Of a DNA stretch of 64,000 bases, positions 50,020 to 58,874 are shown piece after piece (position 1 is the stretch's first letter; each line of letters starts with the position of its first letter). Source of the stretch: Rhodobacter sp. 24-YEA-8. GTDB lineage: Bacteria > Pseudomonadota > Alphaproteobacteria > Rhodobacterales > Rhodobacteraceae. The notes beneath the pieces are model-generated. The model was not told where the DNA came from. It ran no database searches and was given only the letters and a program-made list of their open reading frames with translations. The stretch covers positions 186,001 to 250,000 of the forward strand of contig NZ_FNSK01000002.1 in NCBI RefSeq assembly GCF_900105075.1, read 5' to 3'. The position numbers and the translations under genes were made by a program.

Positions 50020-51069
50020 ATGAGCTATATCCCCGCCGCCGATCGCTATGACAACAACCGTGCGAAATACCGCTATACCGGCAAAAGCGGGCTGCAATTG
50101 CCGGCGCTTTCGCTGGGGCTCTGGCATAATTTTGGCGATACCACCCCGCTTGAGACACAGCGCGAAATCGTCTTCAGCGCCTTTGATCACGGCATCACCC
50201 ATTTCGACCTCGCCAACAATTACGGCCCTCCCTATGGCGCGGCCGAGGTCAATTTCGGCCGTATCCTGCGCGAGGATCTTACCGCGCATCGCGATGAGCT
50301 GATCATCTCGACCAAGGCCGGCTGGGATATGTGGCCGGGGCCTTACGGTCAGGGCGGCGGCTCACGTAAATATGTGCTGTCCAGCCTGGATCAGAGCCTG
50401 AAACGGCTGGGCGTTGATTATGTCGACATCTTCTATTCGCACCGCTTTGACGCCAGAACGCCGCTGGAAGAAACGGCGGATGCGCTGGCGACGGCGGTGA
50501 AACAGGGTAAGGCGCTTTATGTCGGCGTCTCGTCTTATTCCGGTGCTAAAACCCGCGAGATGGCGGCGCTTCTGCGCGACCGCCAGGTGCCGCTTCTGAT
50601 CAATCAGCCCTCTTACAACCTGTTCAACCGCTGGATTGAAAAGGATCTTCTCGACACCGTTGAAGAGACCGGCACCGGGATCATCGCCTTCACCGCGCTG
50701 GCGCAGGGGCTTTTGACCGGCAAGTATCTGAATGGCATTCCCGAAGACGCGCGGGTGAACCGGGCGGGCGGCGGCTCGCTGCGTCCCGAGCATCTGAGCG
50801 ACGAAAACCTCGCCCGCGCCCGCGCGTTGAATGAAATCGCGAAACGGCGTGGCCAGAGCCTTGCGCAGCTGGCGCTGGCCTGGGTCCTGCGCGATCCGCG
50901 TGTGACCTCGACCCTGATCGGGGCCTCGACGGCGGCACAGGTTGCGGAAAATGTCGCGGCGCTGGACAACCTGGATTTCAGCCCGGAAGAGCTGGCGGAA
51001 ATCGACCTCCATGCGGTCGATGGCGGCGTCAATCTCTGGGATAAGCCATCCCATGACCAGGAGATCTGA
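50020..51069 (+). CDS. yghZ: aldo/keto reductase, L-glyceraldehyde-3-phosphate reductase type
   Basis: AKR of 349 aa that resembles YghZ/AKR14, which reduces L-glyceraldehyde-3-phosphate and methylglyoxal with NADPH. It starts MSYIPAADRYDNNRAKYR, as YghZ proteins do. The catalytic tetrad is visible: Asp and Tyr in HFDLANNYGPPYGAAEVNFG, Lys in ELIISTKAGWDMW and His in VDIFYSHRFDARTP. The C-terminal cofactor loop is TSTLIGASTAAQVAENVAAL. The ATG at 50020 has GGAG eight bases upstream. No operon partner is evident. Confidence 0.88.
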   Translation: MSYIPAADRYDNNRAKYRYTGKSGLQLPALSLGLWHNFGDTTPLETQREIVFSAFDHGITHFDLANNYGPPYGAAEVNFGRILREDLTAHRDELIISTKAGWDMWPGPYGQGGGSRKYVLSSLDQSLKRLGVDYVDIFYSHRFDARTPLEETADALATAVKQGKALYVGVSSYSGAKTREMAALLRDRQVPLLINQPSYNLFNRWIEKDLLDTVEETGTGIIAFTALAQGLLTGKYLNGIPEDARVNRAGGGSLRPEHLSDENLARARALNEIAKRRGQSLAQLALAWVLRDPRVTSTLIGASTAAQVAENVAALDNLDFSPEELAEIDLHAVDGGVNLWDKPSHDQEI

Positions 51070-51228
51070 GCCCGCGCGCGCAGACTGATTCACCATTGGA
51101 CGCTGCGAGGGAAACAACTCTCTCGCAGCGGGCCGGAGCAAAGAAGAAACCGCCCGCGCAGGCGCGCGGAAGAGAACGGGCCTGGCTTGCCCGACACCCG
51201 GATTACGGGCAAATTTTATCAGCAAATT

Positions 51229-51242
51229 ATTGATATATCAAT
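51229..51242. promoter_or_regulatory. 14-bp perfect palindrome upstream of sfnB paralogue
   Basis: ATTGATATATCAAT is a perfect 14-base palindrome in an AT-rich island, 61 bases before the start of the next gene. It is a good candidate operator or promoter element for the sulfur gene. The protein that binds it is unknown. Confidence 0.45.
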
Positions 51243-51303
51243 GTCTTGGCCATTTGCCCTTATCTGGCATCGGGTCCGGACCCTGCTGTGAAAAGGAACC
51301 GCC

Positions 51304-52572
51304 ATGGGCTCTCTGACCGGTAACCAGATCGACTATACCCTGCATCCGCGTGTCAATTCCGATGACCCGGTGCCCGCCCGCCCGCGCCCGTCCGAGCCGG
51401 CATATGTGCTGAAAGACGAGGCCGATGCGATCCGCGTCGCGACAGAGCTGGCGGCAGAGCTGGCGAAGGATGCTGCGCTTCGCGACCGTGAGGGGCTTTT
51501 GCCGCTGCGCGAGCTGGATCTCTATTCGCAAAGTGGCATCTGGTCGATCATCGTGCCGAAGGAATATGGCGGACCAGGCCTGTCCTATGCCACGCTTGCG
51601 AAGGTGATCGCGATTGTCGCCTCGGGTGATCCGTCGGTGGCGCAGATTGCGCAGAACCATATCGCCATTCTCGGGCTGATCGACATTGACGCAACCGATG
51701 CCGAAAAACGCGAGATCTTTGGCTGGGCGTTGCAGGGGCTGCGCTTTGGCAATGCCTTCTCGGAATTCGGCGGCAAGACCGTGGTCGATTTCAAGACCCG
51801 CGTTACCTTCGAGGGCGATGAGGCCGTGGTGAATGGCGAGAAATTCTACACAACCGGCGCGCTCCTGTCGCATATCGTGCCAATTGTCTCGATCGGGGAT
51901 GACGGCGCTTATCTCGTCTTTGCCGACCGCGGGACCGAAGGGCTGACGATCACCAATAACTGGTCAAGCTTTGGCCAGCGCACCACCGGCTCCGGTTCGG
52001 TCCGGCTGGAGAATGTGCGGGTCCCGAAGGCGCGCGCGGTCAAACTCCAGGATGTTTCGGTGGTGCCGACCGTGCAGGGGCCGATCTCGCAGATCATCCA
52101 GGCTGCGATTGATGCCGGTATCGCGCGCAATGCGATTGACGAGACGATCCGCTTTGTGACGACCCAAAGCCGGCCCTGGATCGACAGCGGTAAAGAGACT
52201 GCGGGCGAGGATCCCTATACGATTCAGGCCATTGGCACGCTGAAGATCCACCTTCACGCCGCCGATGCGCTGCTTGAGATTGCCGGGCGCGCCATCGACC
52301 GGGGCCTTGCCGATCCGTCTGAGGCCAATGTGACCGACGCGACCATCAAGACCGCCGAGGCCAAGGTGCTGACCACCCAGGTCGCAATTGACGCGACCAA
52401 CAAGCTGTTTGAATTGGGCGGCACCCGCTCGACACTGGCGCAGCATGCGCTGGACCGGCATTGGCGCAATGCCCGTACCCATACGCTGCATGATCCGGTG
52501 CGCTGGAAATTCTACCATGTCGGCAACTACTACCTGAATGGCGTCAACCCGCCGCGCCATCCCTGGAACTGA
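51304..52572 (+). CDS. SfnB-type acyl-CoA dehydrogenase-fold monooxygenase
   Basis: Protein of 422 aa in the SfnB/DszC-like branch, probably an FMNH2-dependent oxygenase acting on organosulfur compounds. It shows SGIWSIIVPKEYGGPGLSYA, GDPSVAQIAQNHIAILGL, FGNAFSEFGGKTVVDFKTRV, GEKFYTTGALLSHIVPI and SFGQRTTGSGSVRLENVRVP. The C-terminal LGGTRSTLAQHALDRHWRNA followed by RTHTLHDP is shared with the copy at 61007. It is a single transcription unit bounded by an upstream palindrome and a strong terminator. It is convergent with the flavoprotein gene. Confidence 0.87.
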   Translation: MGSLTGNQIDYTLHPRVNSDDPVPARPRPSEPAYVLKDEADAIRVATELAAELAKDAALRDREGLLPLRELDLYSQSGIWSIIVPKEYGGPGLSYATLAKVIAIVASGDPSVAQIAQNHIAILGLIDIDATDAEKREIFGWALQGLRFGNAFSEFGGKTVVDFKTRVTFEGDEAVVNGEKFYTTGALLSHIVPIVSIGDDGAYLVFADRGTEGLTITNNWSSFGQRTTGSGSVRLENVRVPKARAVKLQDVSVVPTVQGPISQIIQAAIDAGIARNAIDETIRFVTTQSRPWIDSGKETAGEDPYTIQAIGTLKIHLHAADALLEIAGRAIDRGLADPSEANVTDATIKTAEAKVLTTQVAIDATNKLFELGGTRSTLAQHALDRHWRNARTHTLHDPVRWKFYHVGNYYLNGVNPPRHPWN

Positions 52573-52585
52573 CCCATAAAACGCA

Positions 52586-52611
52586 AAGCGCCCCGGAATT
52601 CCGGGGCGCTT
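52586..52611. terminator. perfect-stem bidirectional terminator
   Basis: A 26-base perfect palindrome (AAGCGCCCCGGAA against TTCCGGGGCGCTT) lies 14 bases after the sfnB-like stop and 35 bases before the stop of the convergent flavoprotein gene. The A-rich and T-rich ends make it suitable in both directions. Confidence 0.85.
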
Positions 52612-52645
52612 GCAGATCTCAGCTGCATTCAGGCAGGGACCGTAA

Positions 52646-54058
52646 TCAGGCCGAAACCGGCGCCTGTGCCAGCTTTGCCGCAAGCCTTTCGGCCCAGGCG
52701 GTAACCTCGGGGACCCCCATAAGTTCGCCGACAGCGGCGCGGGCCAGCGGTCCGGCGATCAGAAGATCGCTTTGCGGCTGGCCTTTTCCATCAATCGCCT
52801 CCCCCTCCGTTGTCGCCGAAAGGCCAAGCCCAAGCGGATCGGTCGCAATCAGCCCCTGATGCGCAAGATCGGCGTAAAGCGGGTTGGTTGCCGTCACCGC
52901 CCCATGTGCCGGTCCCGTGGCAAGGATCACCCGATCCGCTGTGAAGCGCAGCGCGCCGCCCCGGCGCAGCCGCAGGCTGATACGCAGCCGCGCGCCGTCA
53001 CGTTCGAGCCCGGTCACCCGGCCGGCCAGCGCGATCAGCTGGTTTGACTGCTCGGCCGCGAGCAGGCTTGCATGGGTCTGCGGCGCGATGCGGAAGCGGT
53101 GGATGTCCCATAGCCCGCGCAGATGGCGCAGGAGCCGGCGGCGCTCGGGCAAGGGCAGCGCGGCCCATATCTGCGGGCCCTGGCTCCGCAGACGGTCAAA
53201 GACCGGATGCCAGGTCAGCCCGGCCTCTGCCGCAATCGCCAGTTCGGCCCGGATACGGCGCAAGAGCGCCAGTGCCGTGCCCGGCGGATCAAGGGTGAAA
53301 TCTGCGCTGCTCTCGTCCTGGACCGGCCCATGCGGCTGCGAACGGCGCCCCGAGCGCGATAAAAGCCGGATCCGCCCTTTGTGGTTGTGCCGCATCAGGC
53401 TTGCAACAATATCGGCGCCGGTCAGGCCCGAGCCGATGATCAGCAGCTCTTCCTCCGGGTCAATCCCGTCCAGCGCAGCGGGCAGATAGGGGTCGGCGAT
53501 CAGCGCGGGCGTCCCGGCGAGGGCTTCAAGCCCGCGCGGCAGGCCGGGGCCGGGATGGGTTGCCGCGAGCACCAGCTCATCGGCCCGGATCACGCGGCCG
53601 TCCTCAAGCCCGATCTGCCAGAGACCAGCGGCGCGCGTTGCGCTGACGGCCCGGCTTTGCAGATGCACGATCCGGCCGGCATCGAGGAAGGGTTGCAGAT
53701 GCGCCAGCACATAGGCACCAAACACCGCGCGCGGTGTGAAAATCGCCCCGTCCGGGCGCAGCGCATCCGCCGCGAAGGCAGGCGCCGCCCCCGATTGCAG
53801 CCAATGCGCATAGTGATCCGGCTCGGATGTGTCGAGCGTCATCCGGGTATGCGGCACGTTCAGCCGATGATCGGGGTCTGGTGTGGAATAGGCGAGCCCC
53901 CTGCCCGGCTCTGGCCTCGGATCGATCAGACTGATGCGCAGGGTCTTGTCACCGCTCAGCCGGGCGAGATGCCAGGCCAGCGCCGATCCGGAAAGCCCGG
54001 CCCCCACAATGGCAATATGCCGCCCGCCGGAGGGGATGATCGGGCGCTGTTCGGTCAT
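52646..54058 (-). CDS. FAD/NAD(P)-binding protein (COG4529-like), second copy
   Basis: Flavoprotein of 470 aa, a paralogue of the one at 34121. It has HIAIVGAGLSGSALAWHLAR at residues 13-32, GRGLAYSTPDPDHRLNVPHT (the family hallmark), and LLIIGSGLTGADIVASLMRH for the second nucleotide. The shared middle block is ALPLPERRRLLRHLRGLWDI with HRFRIAP. The ATG at 54058 follows a perfect AGGAGG. It is encoded 13 bases after the ssuD gene on the same strand, so the two are co-transcribed. This suggests it provides electrons or oxidises an intermediate in sulfonate use. The reaction is unknown. Confidence 0.83.
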   Translation of the reverse strand: MTEQRPIIPSGGRHIAIVGAGLSGSALAWHLARLSGDKTLRISLIDPRPEPGRGLAYSTPDPDHRLNVPHTRMTLDTSEPDHYAHWLQSGAAPAFAADALRPDGAIFTPRAVFGAYVLAHLQPFLDAGRIVHLQSRAVSATRAAGLWQIGLEDGRVIRADELVLAATHPGPGLPRGLEALAGTPALIADPYLPAALDGIDPEEELLIIGSGLTGADIVASLMRHNHKGRIRLLSRSGRRSQPHGPVQDESSADFTLDPPGTALALLRRIRAELAIAAEAGLTWHPVFDRLRSQGPQIWAALPLPERRRLLRHLRGLWDIHRFRIAPQTHASLLAAEQSNQLIALAGRVTGLERDGARLRISLRLRRGGALRFTADRVILATGPAHGAVTATNPLYADLAHQGLIATDPLGLGLSATTEGEAIDGKGQPQSDLLIAGPLARAAVGELMGVPEVTAWAERLAAKLAQAPVSA

Positions 54059-54071
54059 ATCGGGCCTCCTC

Positions 54072-55247
54072 TCAGCTGGCCGATGCACGCGTGCGGATGT
54101 CAAAGGCCCCGCCGGTCTGGGCGCTGCGTTCGGTCACGGCGCTCTTGCCCAGAAGCGGGAAAACCAGTTCGGCAAAGCGGATGGATTCCTCAAGATGGGG
54201 ATAGCCAGAAAGCACAAATGTATCGACCCCAAGCGCCTGATATTCGCGCAGCCGGTCGACAATCTGCTGCGGGTTGCCGACCAGCGCAGTGCCAGCCCCG
54301 CCCCGCACAAGGCCAACCCCGGCCCAGAGGTTCGGCCCCACCACCAGCCGGTCGCGCCGCCCGCCATGCAGCGCCTGCATCCGGGCCTGGCCGTGGCTGT
54401 CCATCTTCGCCATATTGGCCTGGGACGCTGCGATATCGTCATCCGAGAGATGCGAGATCAGCCGGTCAGCATCCGCCCAGGCTTCCTCTTCCGTCTCGCG
54501 CGCGATCACATGCAGGCGCACGCCAAACCGGACCTGACGCCCGTGCTTTGCGGCCCGTGCCCGCACATCGGCGATCTTTTCCGCAACGGCTTCGGGTGGT
54601 TCGCCCCAGGTCAGATAAGCATCGACATGTTTCCCCGCGAGATCATGCGCCGCCGGCGAGGACCCTCCGAAATACAAAGGCGGATAGGGCCGCTGCACCG
54701 GAGGGTGGAAATTCCGGGCATTCTCGACGCTCAGATGCTTTCCCTTGAACGAGACCGGCGCATCGGTCGCAAGGATACGGCGCCAGACGGTCAGAAATTC
54801 ATCCGCCGCCTCGTAACGCTCGTCATGTTTCAGAAAGACGCCATCCGCCGCGAGTTCGGTCGCATCGCCGCCGGGCACCACATTGAGCAAAAGCCGGCCA
54901 CCAAGCGCCTGATCCAGCGTCGCCGCCTGCCGCGCCGAGGCCGTCGGCCCCATGATCGAGGTGCGCAAAGCGACCAGCAGTTTGATCTGCTTTGTCTCGG
55001 CAATCAGGCTTGCCGCGGTCACCCAGGGGTCCTGGCAGCTCGCGCCCGTGGGGATCAGCAGCCCGTCATAGCCCAGCCGGTCCGCCGTGATCGCGATCTG
55101 GCGGATATAGCCATTTTCGGGTGGGCGGCTGAAATCTGACGTGCCCAGATAGCGGGTATCGCCCGAGGTTGGCAGGAACCAGAAGATCTCAGGGCTGGCG
55201 GGAGGGTTGGCCTGACTGGGCGGGGTATCCTGGATCGGCTGGCTCAT
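54072..55247 (-). CDS. ssuD: alkanesulfonate monooxygenase (FMNH2-dependent)
   Basis: Luciferase-like monooxygenase of 391 aa that releases sulfite from alkanesulfonates. SsuD landmarks are [20 protein letters not shown], the active-site Cys in [73 protein letters not shown] and [37 protein letters not shown] covers the mobile loop region. The ATG at 55247 follows AGGAAG. The FMN reductase it needs is not in this operon; the msuE-like gene 30 kb away could supply it. Confidence 0.92.
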   Translation of the reverse strand: MSQPIQDTPPSQANPPASPEIFWFLPTSGDTRYLGTSDFSRPPENGYIRQIAITADRLGYDGLLIPTGASCQDPWVTAASLIAETKQIKLLVALRTSIMGPTASARQAATLDQALGGRLLLNVVPGGDATELAADGVFLKHDERYEAADEFLTVWRRILATDAPVSFKGKHLSVENARNFHPPVQRPYPPLYFGGSSPAAHDLAGKHVDAYLTWGEPPEAVAEKIADVRARAAKHGRQVRFGVRLHVIARETEEEAWADADRLISHLSDDDIAASQANMAKMDSHGQARMQALHGGRRDRLVVGPNLWAGVGLVRGGAGTALVGNPQQIVDRLREYQALGVDTFVLSGYPHLEESIRFAELVFPLLGKSAVTERSAQTGGAFDIRTRASAS

Positions 55248-55746
55248 GTCGCGACTTCCTGGGCGATGTGGGGGCGGTGTGGGTATGGCCTGAGGGGGGC
55301 AACCCGTCAGATCTGAGGCTGATTTATAAGGGGGGCTGCGCCCCTCCGGCCATTCCAAAGGCCTTTTCTGCGCAGAAGGCAGCCCCTGTTGCCGCCCTCC
55401 GCCGGGGAAAACTATTCTCCTTCCGGGGAATGCCCTTCCCCTTTGCGGGGCAAAACCGGGGGCGAAGCCGCCTGGTGCCGCGAAAATCCGGCCCTGAGTC
55501 TCTGACCCGCCGTTTCATCGCAACCTTTTGAAAAGCATAAAACATCGCAAAAATAGACCCTTGTGGCAAAGAAAATCCACGCTGCATAAGGCGGCCCTGC
55601 CAGGAGATCCTTCTCTTTGAGGGGCGGGCTTTGGAATCGCCTCGGGCGGCCCTGACGCGGTAATCACGGCACAACATGTCGTGTTTAACCGGCAGCCCGG
55701 CATCCCCCCTGCCGAACCGACCGCCGATCAGATGAGAGACTGCAAG
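55248..55746. promoter_or_regulatory. divergent regulatory region between ssuD and dmoA-like genes
   Basis: About 500 bases between two divergent sulfur operons. No gene is supported. The segment 55401-55424 (GCCGGGGAAAACTATTC then TCCTTCC) resembles 30173-30195 upstream of cysA, with about 20 of 24 positions matching. The adjoining sequence is rich in GGGGAA/TTCCCC words that could form stems. Promoters for both directions are expected but were not fixed. Confidence 0.4.
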
Positions 55747-57150
55747 ATGACCCGCCAGATCCGCTTCAACGCCTTTGACATGAACTGCGTCGGCCATCAG
55801 TCGCCTGGTCTCTGGGCGCATCCCACCGACCGGTCGGTGAAATACAAGGATCTCGACTACTGGCAGGATCTGGCCCGCACGCTGGAACGCGGCGTGTTCG
55901 ACGGCATCTTCATCGCCGATGTGATTGGCTATTATGATGTCTATAAAGGGAATAATGAGGGTGCGATCCGGAATGGCGCCCAGATCCCGGTGAATGACCC
56001 GATCCAGCTTGCCGCGCCGATTGCGCTTGCGACCGAACATCTGGGGATCGGGATCACGGCCTCCACCTCCTTCGAGCACCCCTATACTTTTGCCCGCCGT
56101 ATCGCGACGGCAGATCATCACTCAAAGGGCCGTGTCGGCTGGAACATCGTGACCTCCTATCTGGAGAGCGGCGCGAAAAACATCGGCCAGGGCGGGCTGA
56201 AAAAGCACGACAACCGCTATGAGGTGGCCTCGGAATATCTCGAGGTGATCTACAAGCTGCTGGAAGGCAGCTGGGAGGAAGGTGCGGTCGTCAAAGACGC
56301 CGAGGGCCGCGTTTTCGCCGATCCGGCAAAGGTTCATGAGATCGGCCATAAGGGCAAATATTTCGAAGTGCCGGGCTACGGCCTGACCGAGCCTTCGCCG
56401 CAACGCACGCCGCTGATCTACCAGGCCGGGGCCTCGGGGCCGGGCAAGGCCTTCGCGGCGGCCCATGCGGAATGCGTTTTCGTGGGCGCGCCGTCAAAGG
56501 CGCTTCTGAAGGCCTATGTCGCCGACATCCGCGCCCGCGCGGCAGCAGAGGGGCGCGACCCGAAGCAGATCTATGTCTATACGCTGATCACCATCATCAC
56601 CGATGAGACTGAGGAAAAGGCCCGCGCCAAATTCGAGGATTACAGCAAATATATCTCATATGAGGGCTCGCTGGTGTTCATGTCGGGCTGGAGCGGCGTC
56701 GATTTCGGCGCCTATCAGCCCGGCGAAGTGATCCGCAAGGTGGAGACCAATGCGATCCATTCCATGCTCGATTCCTTTGGCGGCAAGGACAAGGTCTGGA
56801 CCGTGGATGAGCTGGCGAAATATGGCGGCATCGGTGGCCAGGGGCCGGTCTTTGTCGGCTCTCCGGCGCAGATCGCGGATATCCTGCAGGACTGGGTGGC
56901 CGAGACGGATGTCGATGGTTTCAATATTGCCTATGCGGTAACGCCCGGCTCGTTTGAAGATGTCGTGGATCTGGTGGTGCCCGAGCTGCAAAAGCGCGGC
57001 GCTTATCCGACCGAATACAGGCCCGGAACCCTGCGCGAAAAGCTGTTCGGCGCCGGCCCCTATCTGCCGGTCAACCACCCGGCCGAACGCTACCGCGATA
57101 TCGAGGCGGTGAAACTGGCCGAGGCCGCAGCCCGCAGTGCTGCAGAATGA
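55747..57150 (+). CDS. flavin-dependent monooxygenase, DmoA/NtaA/SnaA family
   Basis: Luciferase-superfamily monooxygenase of 467 aa. It shows IRFNAFDMNCVGHQSPGLWA, YWQDLARTLERGVFDGIFIADVIG, HLGIGITASTSFEHPYTFAR, GRVGWNIVTSYLESGAKNIG and the long insertion typical of NtaA-type enzymes (PSPQRTPLIYQAGASGPGK). Members oxidise dimethylsulfide (DmoA), nitrilotriacetate or dibenzothiophene sulfone. The surrounding sulfur genes favour a sulfur substrate. An alternative start lies at 55681. It overlaps the metN-like gene as ATGA, so oxidation and uptake are translated together. Confidence 0.88.
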   Translation: MTRQIRFNAFDMNCVGHQSPGLWAHPTDRSVKYKDLDYWQDLARTLERGVFDGIFIADVIGYYDVYKGNNEGAIRNGAQIPVNDPIQLAAPIALATEHLGIGITASTSFEHPYTFARRIATADHHSKGRVGWNIVTSYLESGAKNIGQGGLKKHDNRYEVASEYLEVIYKLLEGSWEEGAVVKDAEGRVFADPAKVHEIGHKGKYFEVPGYGLTEPSPQRTPLIYQAGASGPGKAFAAAHAECVFVGAPSKALLKAYVADIRARAAAEGRDPKQIYVYTLITIITDETEEKARAKFEDYSKYISYEGSLVFMSGWSGVDFGAYQPGEVIRKVETNAIHSMLDSFGGKDKVWTVDELAKYGGIGGQGPVFVGSPAQIADILQDWVAETDVDGFNIAYAVTPGSFEDVVDLVVPELQKRGAYPTEYRPGTLREKLFGAGPYLPVNHPAERYRDIEAVKLAEAAARSAAE

Positions 57151-58199
57151 TACATCTCGAGGCAGTCACCAAGAGCTTTGCCTCAAAGCGCGGCGCGGCA
57201 CCTGCGCTGCACGGTATCGACCTGTCGGTCGGTCGGGGCGAGATTTACGGCATCATCGGGGCATCAGGCGCCGGGAAATCGACGCTGGTGCGGCTGATCA
57301 ACCTGCTTGAACGCCCTTCCTCGGGCGAGGTGGTGATCGATGGCGCACGGGTCACCGATGCAAAAGGAGGGGCGCTCCATGAGCTGCGCCGCTCAATCGG
57401 CATGGTGTTCCAGCATTTCAACCTGCTCAGCGGACGGACGGTGGCAAGGAATGTCGCTTATCCGCTGGAGCTGGCCGGGCGGCTGAGCCGGGCCGAGATC
57501 ACGGCAAAGGTCGCGGCTCTGCTGGAGCGGGTCGGCCTGACAGATCACGCGCAGAAATACCCGCGCGAGCTTTCGGGGGGCCAGAAACAGCGCGTCGGCA
57601 TTGCCCGCGCGCTGGCGAATGACCCGAAGGTGCTGCTCTGTGACGAGGCAACCAGTGCACTTGACCCGCAGACCACCGGCCAGGTGCTGGATCTGTTGCA
57701 GGAAATCAACCGCGAGCTTGGCGTCACCATCGTGATGATCACCCATGAGATGGAGGTGATCCGCCGCGCCTGTGATCGTGTGGCGGTGCTGGAAAAGGGC
57801 CGCGTGGTCGAAGAGGGCCCGGTCGCGGGTGTTTTCCTCCATCCTTCGCATCCCGTGACCCGCGCATTGGTGCGCGAGGCAGAAGGTGACAATGCCCTGC
57901 CCGCCACACAGGCGACGGGCCAGCTTTTGCGGCTGACCCTGACCGGGGCCACGGCGCATCAGCCAATCCTCGGGCGCATCGCCCGCGATTTCGGCAGCGA
58001 TTTCGCCATTCTCGGCGGCCGTGTCGGCCATATCCGTGCGACGCCCTATGCGCAGTTCTCAGTGGCTTTGTCGGGCGGCAACGGCGTGGCGGCGGTGGCG
58101 GCACTGCGCGCCTCGGGCGTTACGGTCGAGCTGATCGGCGGCGGCCCGACGGCCGCGGAACGTGGCGGGGAACGTGAAAGGCATCTCCATGTGGTTTGA
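57147..58199 (+). CDS. metN: methionine-type ABC importer ATP-binding protein
   Basis: ATPase of 350 aa. It has Walker A IIGASGAGKSTLVRLINLLE, Q-loop GMVFQHFNLLSGRTVARNVA, signature LSGGQKQRVGIARALANDP, Walker B VLLCDEATSALDPQTT and switch His in VMITHEMEVIRRACDRV. The C-terminal 80 residues (LRLTLTGATAHQPILGRIAR onward) form the NIL domain, which in MetN senses methionine. It is coupled to the preceding monooxygenase, so the cargo may be methionine or another thioether or organosulfur compound. Confidence 0.92.
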   Translation: MIHLEAVTKSFASKRGAAPALHGIDLSVGRGEIYGIIGASGAGKSTLVRLINLLERPSSGEVVIDGARVTDAKGGALHELRRSIGMVFQHFNLLSGRTVARNVAYPLELAGRLSRAEITAKVAALLERVGLTDHAQKYPRELSGGQKQRVGIARALANDPKVLLCDEATSALDPQTTGQVLDLLQEINRELGVTIVMITHEMEVIRRACDRVAVLEKGRVVEEGPVAGVFLHPSHPVTRALVREAEGDNALPATQATGQLLRLTLTGATAHQPILGRIARDFGSDFAILGGRVGHIRATPYAQFSVALSGGNGVAAVAALRASGVTVELIGGGPTAAERGGERERHLHVV

Positions 58200-58848
58200 C
58201 CGGATCAACTGGGCCGATATCGGCACCGCACTCAGCCAGACACTGACCATGGTCAGCATCTCGCTCTTGCTGACGATACTGATCGGGCTGCCGCTGGGTA
58301 TCCTTCTGTTCGTCACCGGCAAGGGCCAGCCTTACGCCCGCCCCCTGGGCTATGGTGCGCTGTCTTTCATACTCAATATCATCCGCTCGGTGCCGTTCAT
58401 CATCCTCCTGATCGTGCTGATGCCGGTCACCGTGCTGATCACCGGCACCTCGCTGGGCATTCGGGGCGTGATCTTTCCGCTGGTGGTCGGCACCTCGCCC
58501 TTCTTCGCACGCCTTGTGGAGACCGCGCTTCGTGAGGTGGATCGCGGCGTGATCGAGGCAAGCCTTGCGATGGGCGCCTCGCCTGCCCAGACCATCTTTC
58601 GCGCCGTCCTCCCCGAGGCCCTGCCCGGCCTGATCGCCGCCGTCACCGTCACCGCGATTGTGCTTGTCGACTACACCGCGATGTCGGGCGCCATCGGTGG
58701 CGGTGGGCTTGGTGATCTGGCGATCCGCTACGGCTATCACCGCTTCCAGACCGAGATCATGCTGGTCTGCGTCGTGGTCCTCATCTTGCTGGTGCAGTTG
58801 ATCCAGGCCTCGGGGAACAGCCTCGTCACCCGTTTCACGCGCCGCTGA
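58189..58848 (+). CDS. metI: methionine-type ABC importer permease
   Basis: Permease of 219 aa with about five hydrophobic helices. It has LSQTLTMVSISLLLTILIGLPLGILLF, LSFILNIIRSVPFIILLIVLM and the EAA-like loop EASLAMGASPAQTIFRAVLPEALPGLI, then MSGAIGGGGLGDLAIRYGY, all standard for MetI. The ATG at 58189 overlaps metN by 11 bases; an in-frame GTG at 58162 is less likely. Confidence 0.93.
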   Translation: MWFDRINWADIGTALSQTLTMVSISLLLTILIGLPLGILLFVTGKGQPYARPLGYGALSFILNIIRSVPFIILLIVLMPVTVLITGTSLGIRGVIFPLVVGTSPFFARLVETALREVDRGVIEASLAMGASPAQTIFRAVLPEALPGLIAAVTVTAIVLVDYTAMSGAIGGGGLGDLAIRYGYHRFQTEIMLVCVVVLILLVQLIQASGNSLVTRFTRR

Positions 58849-58874
58849 ACCGCTTCATTCCAAAGGATAATTCT

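Noticed and set aside
58199..58874. SAM riboswitch controlling the methionine-type importer
   Set aside because: metN directly overlaps the preceding gene, metI overlaps metN, and the 26 bases before metQ are too short; no riboswitch fold was seen.
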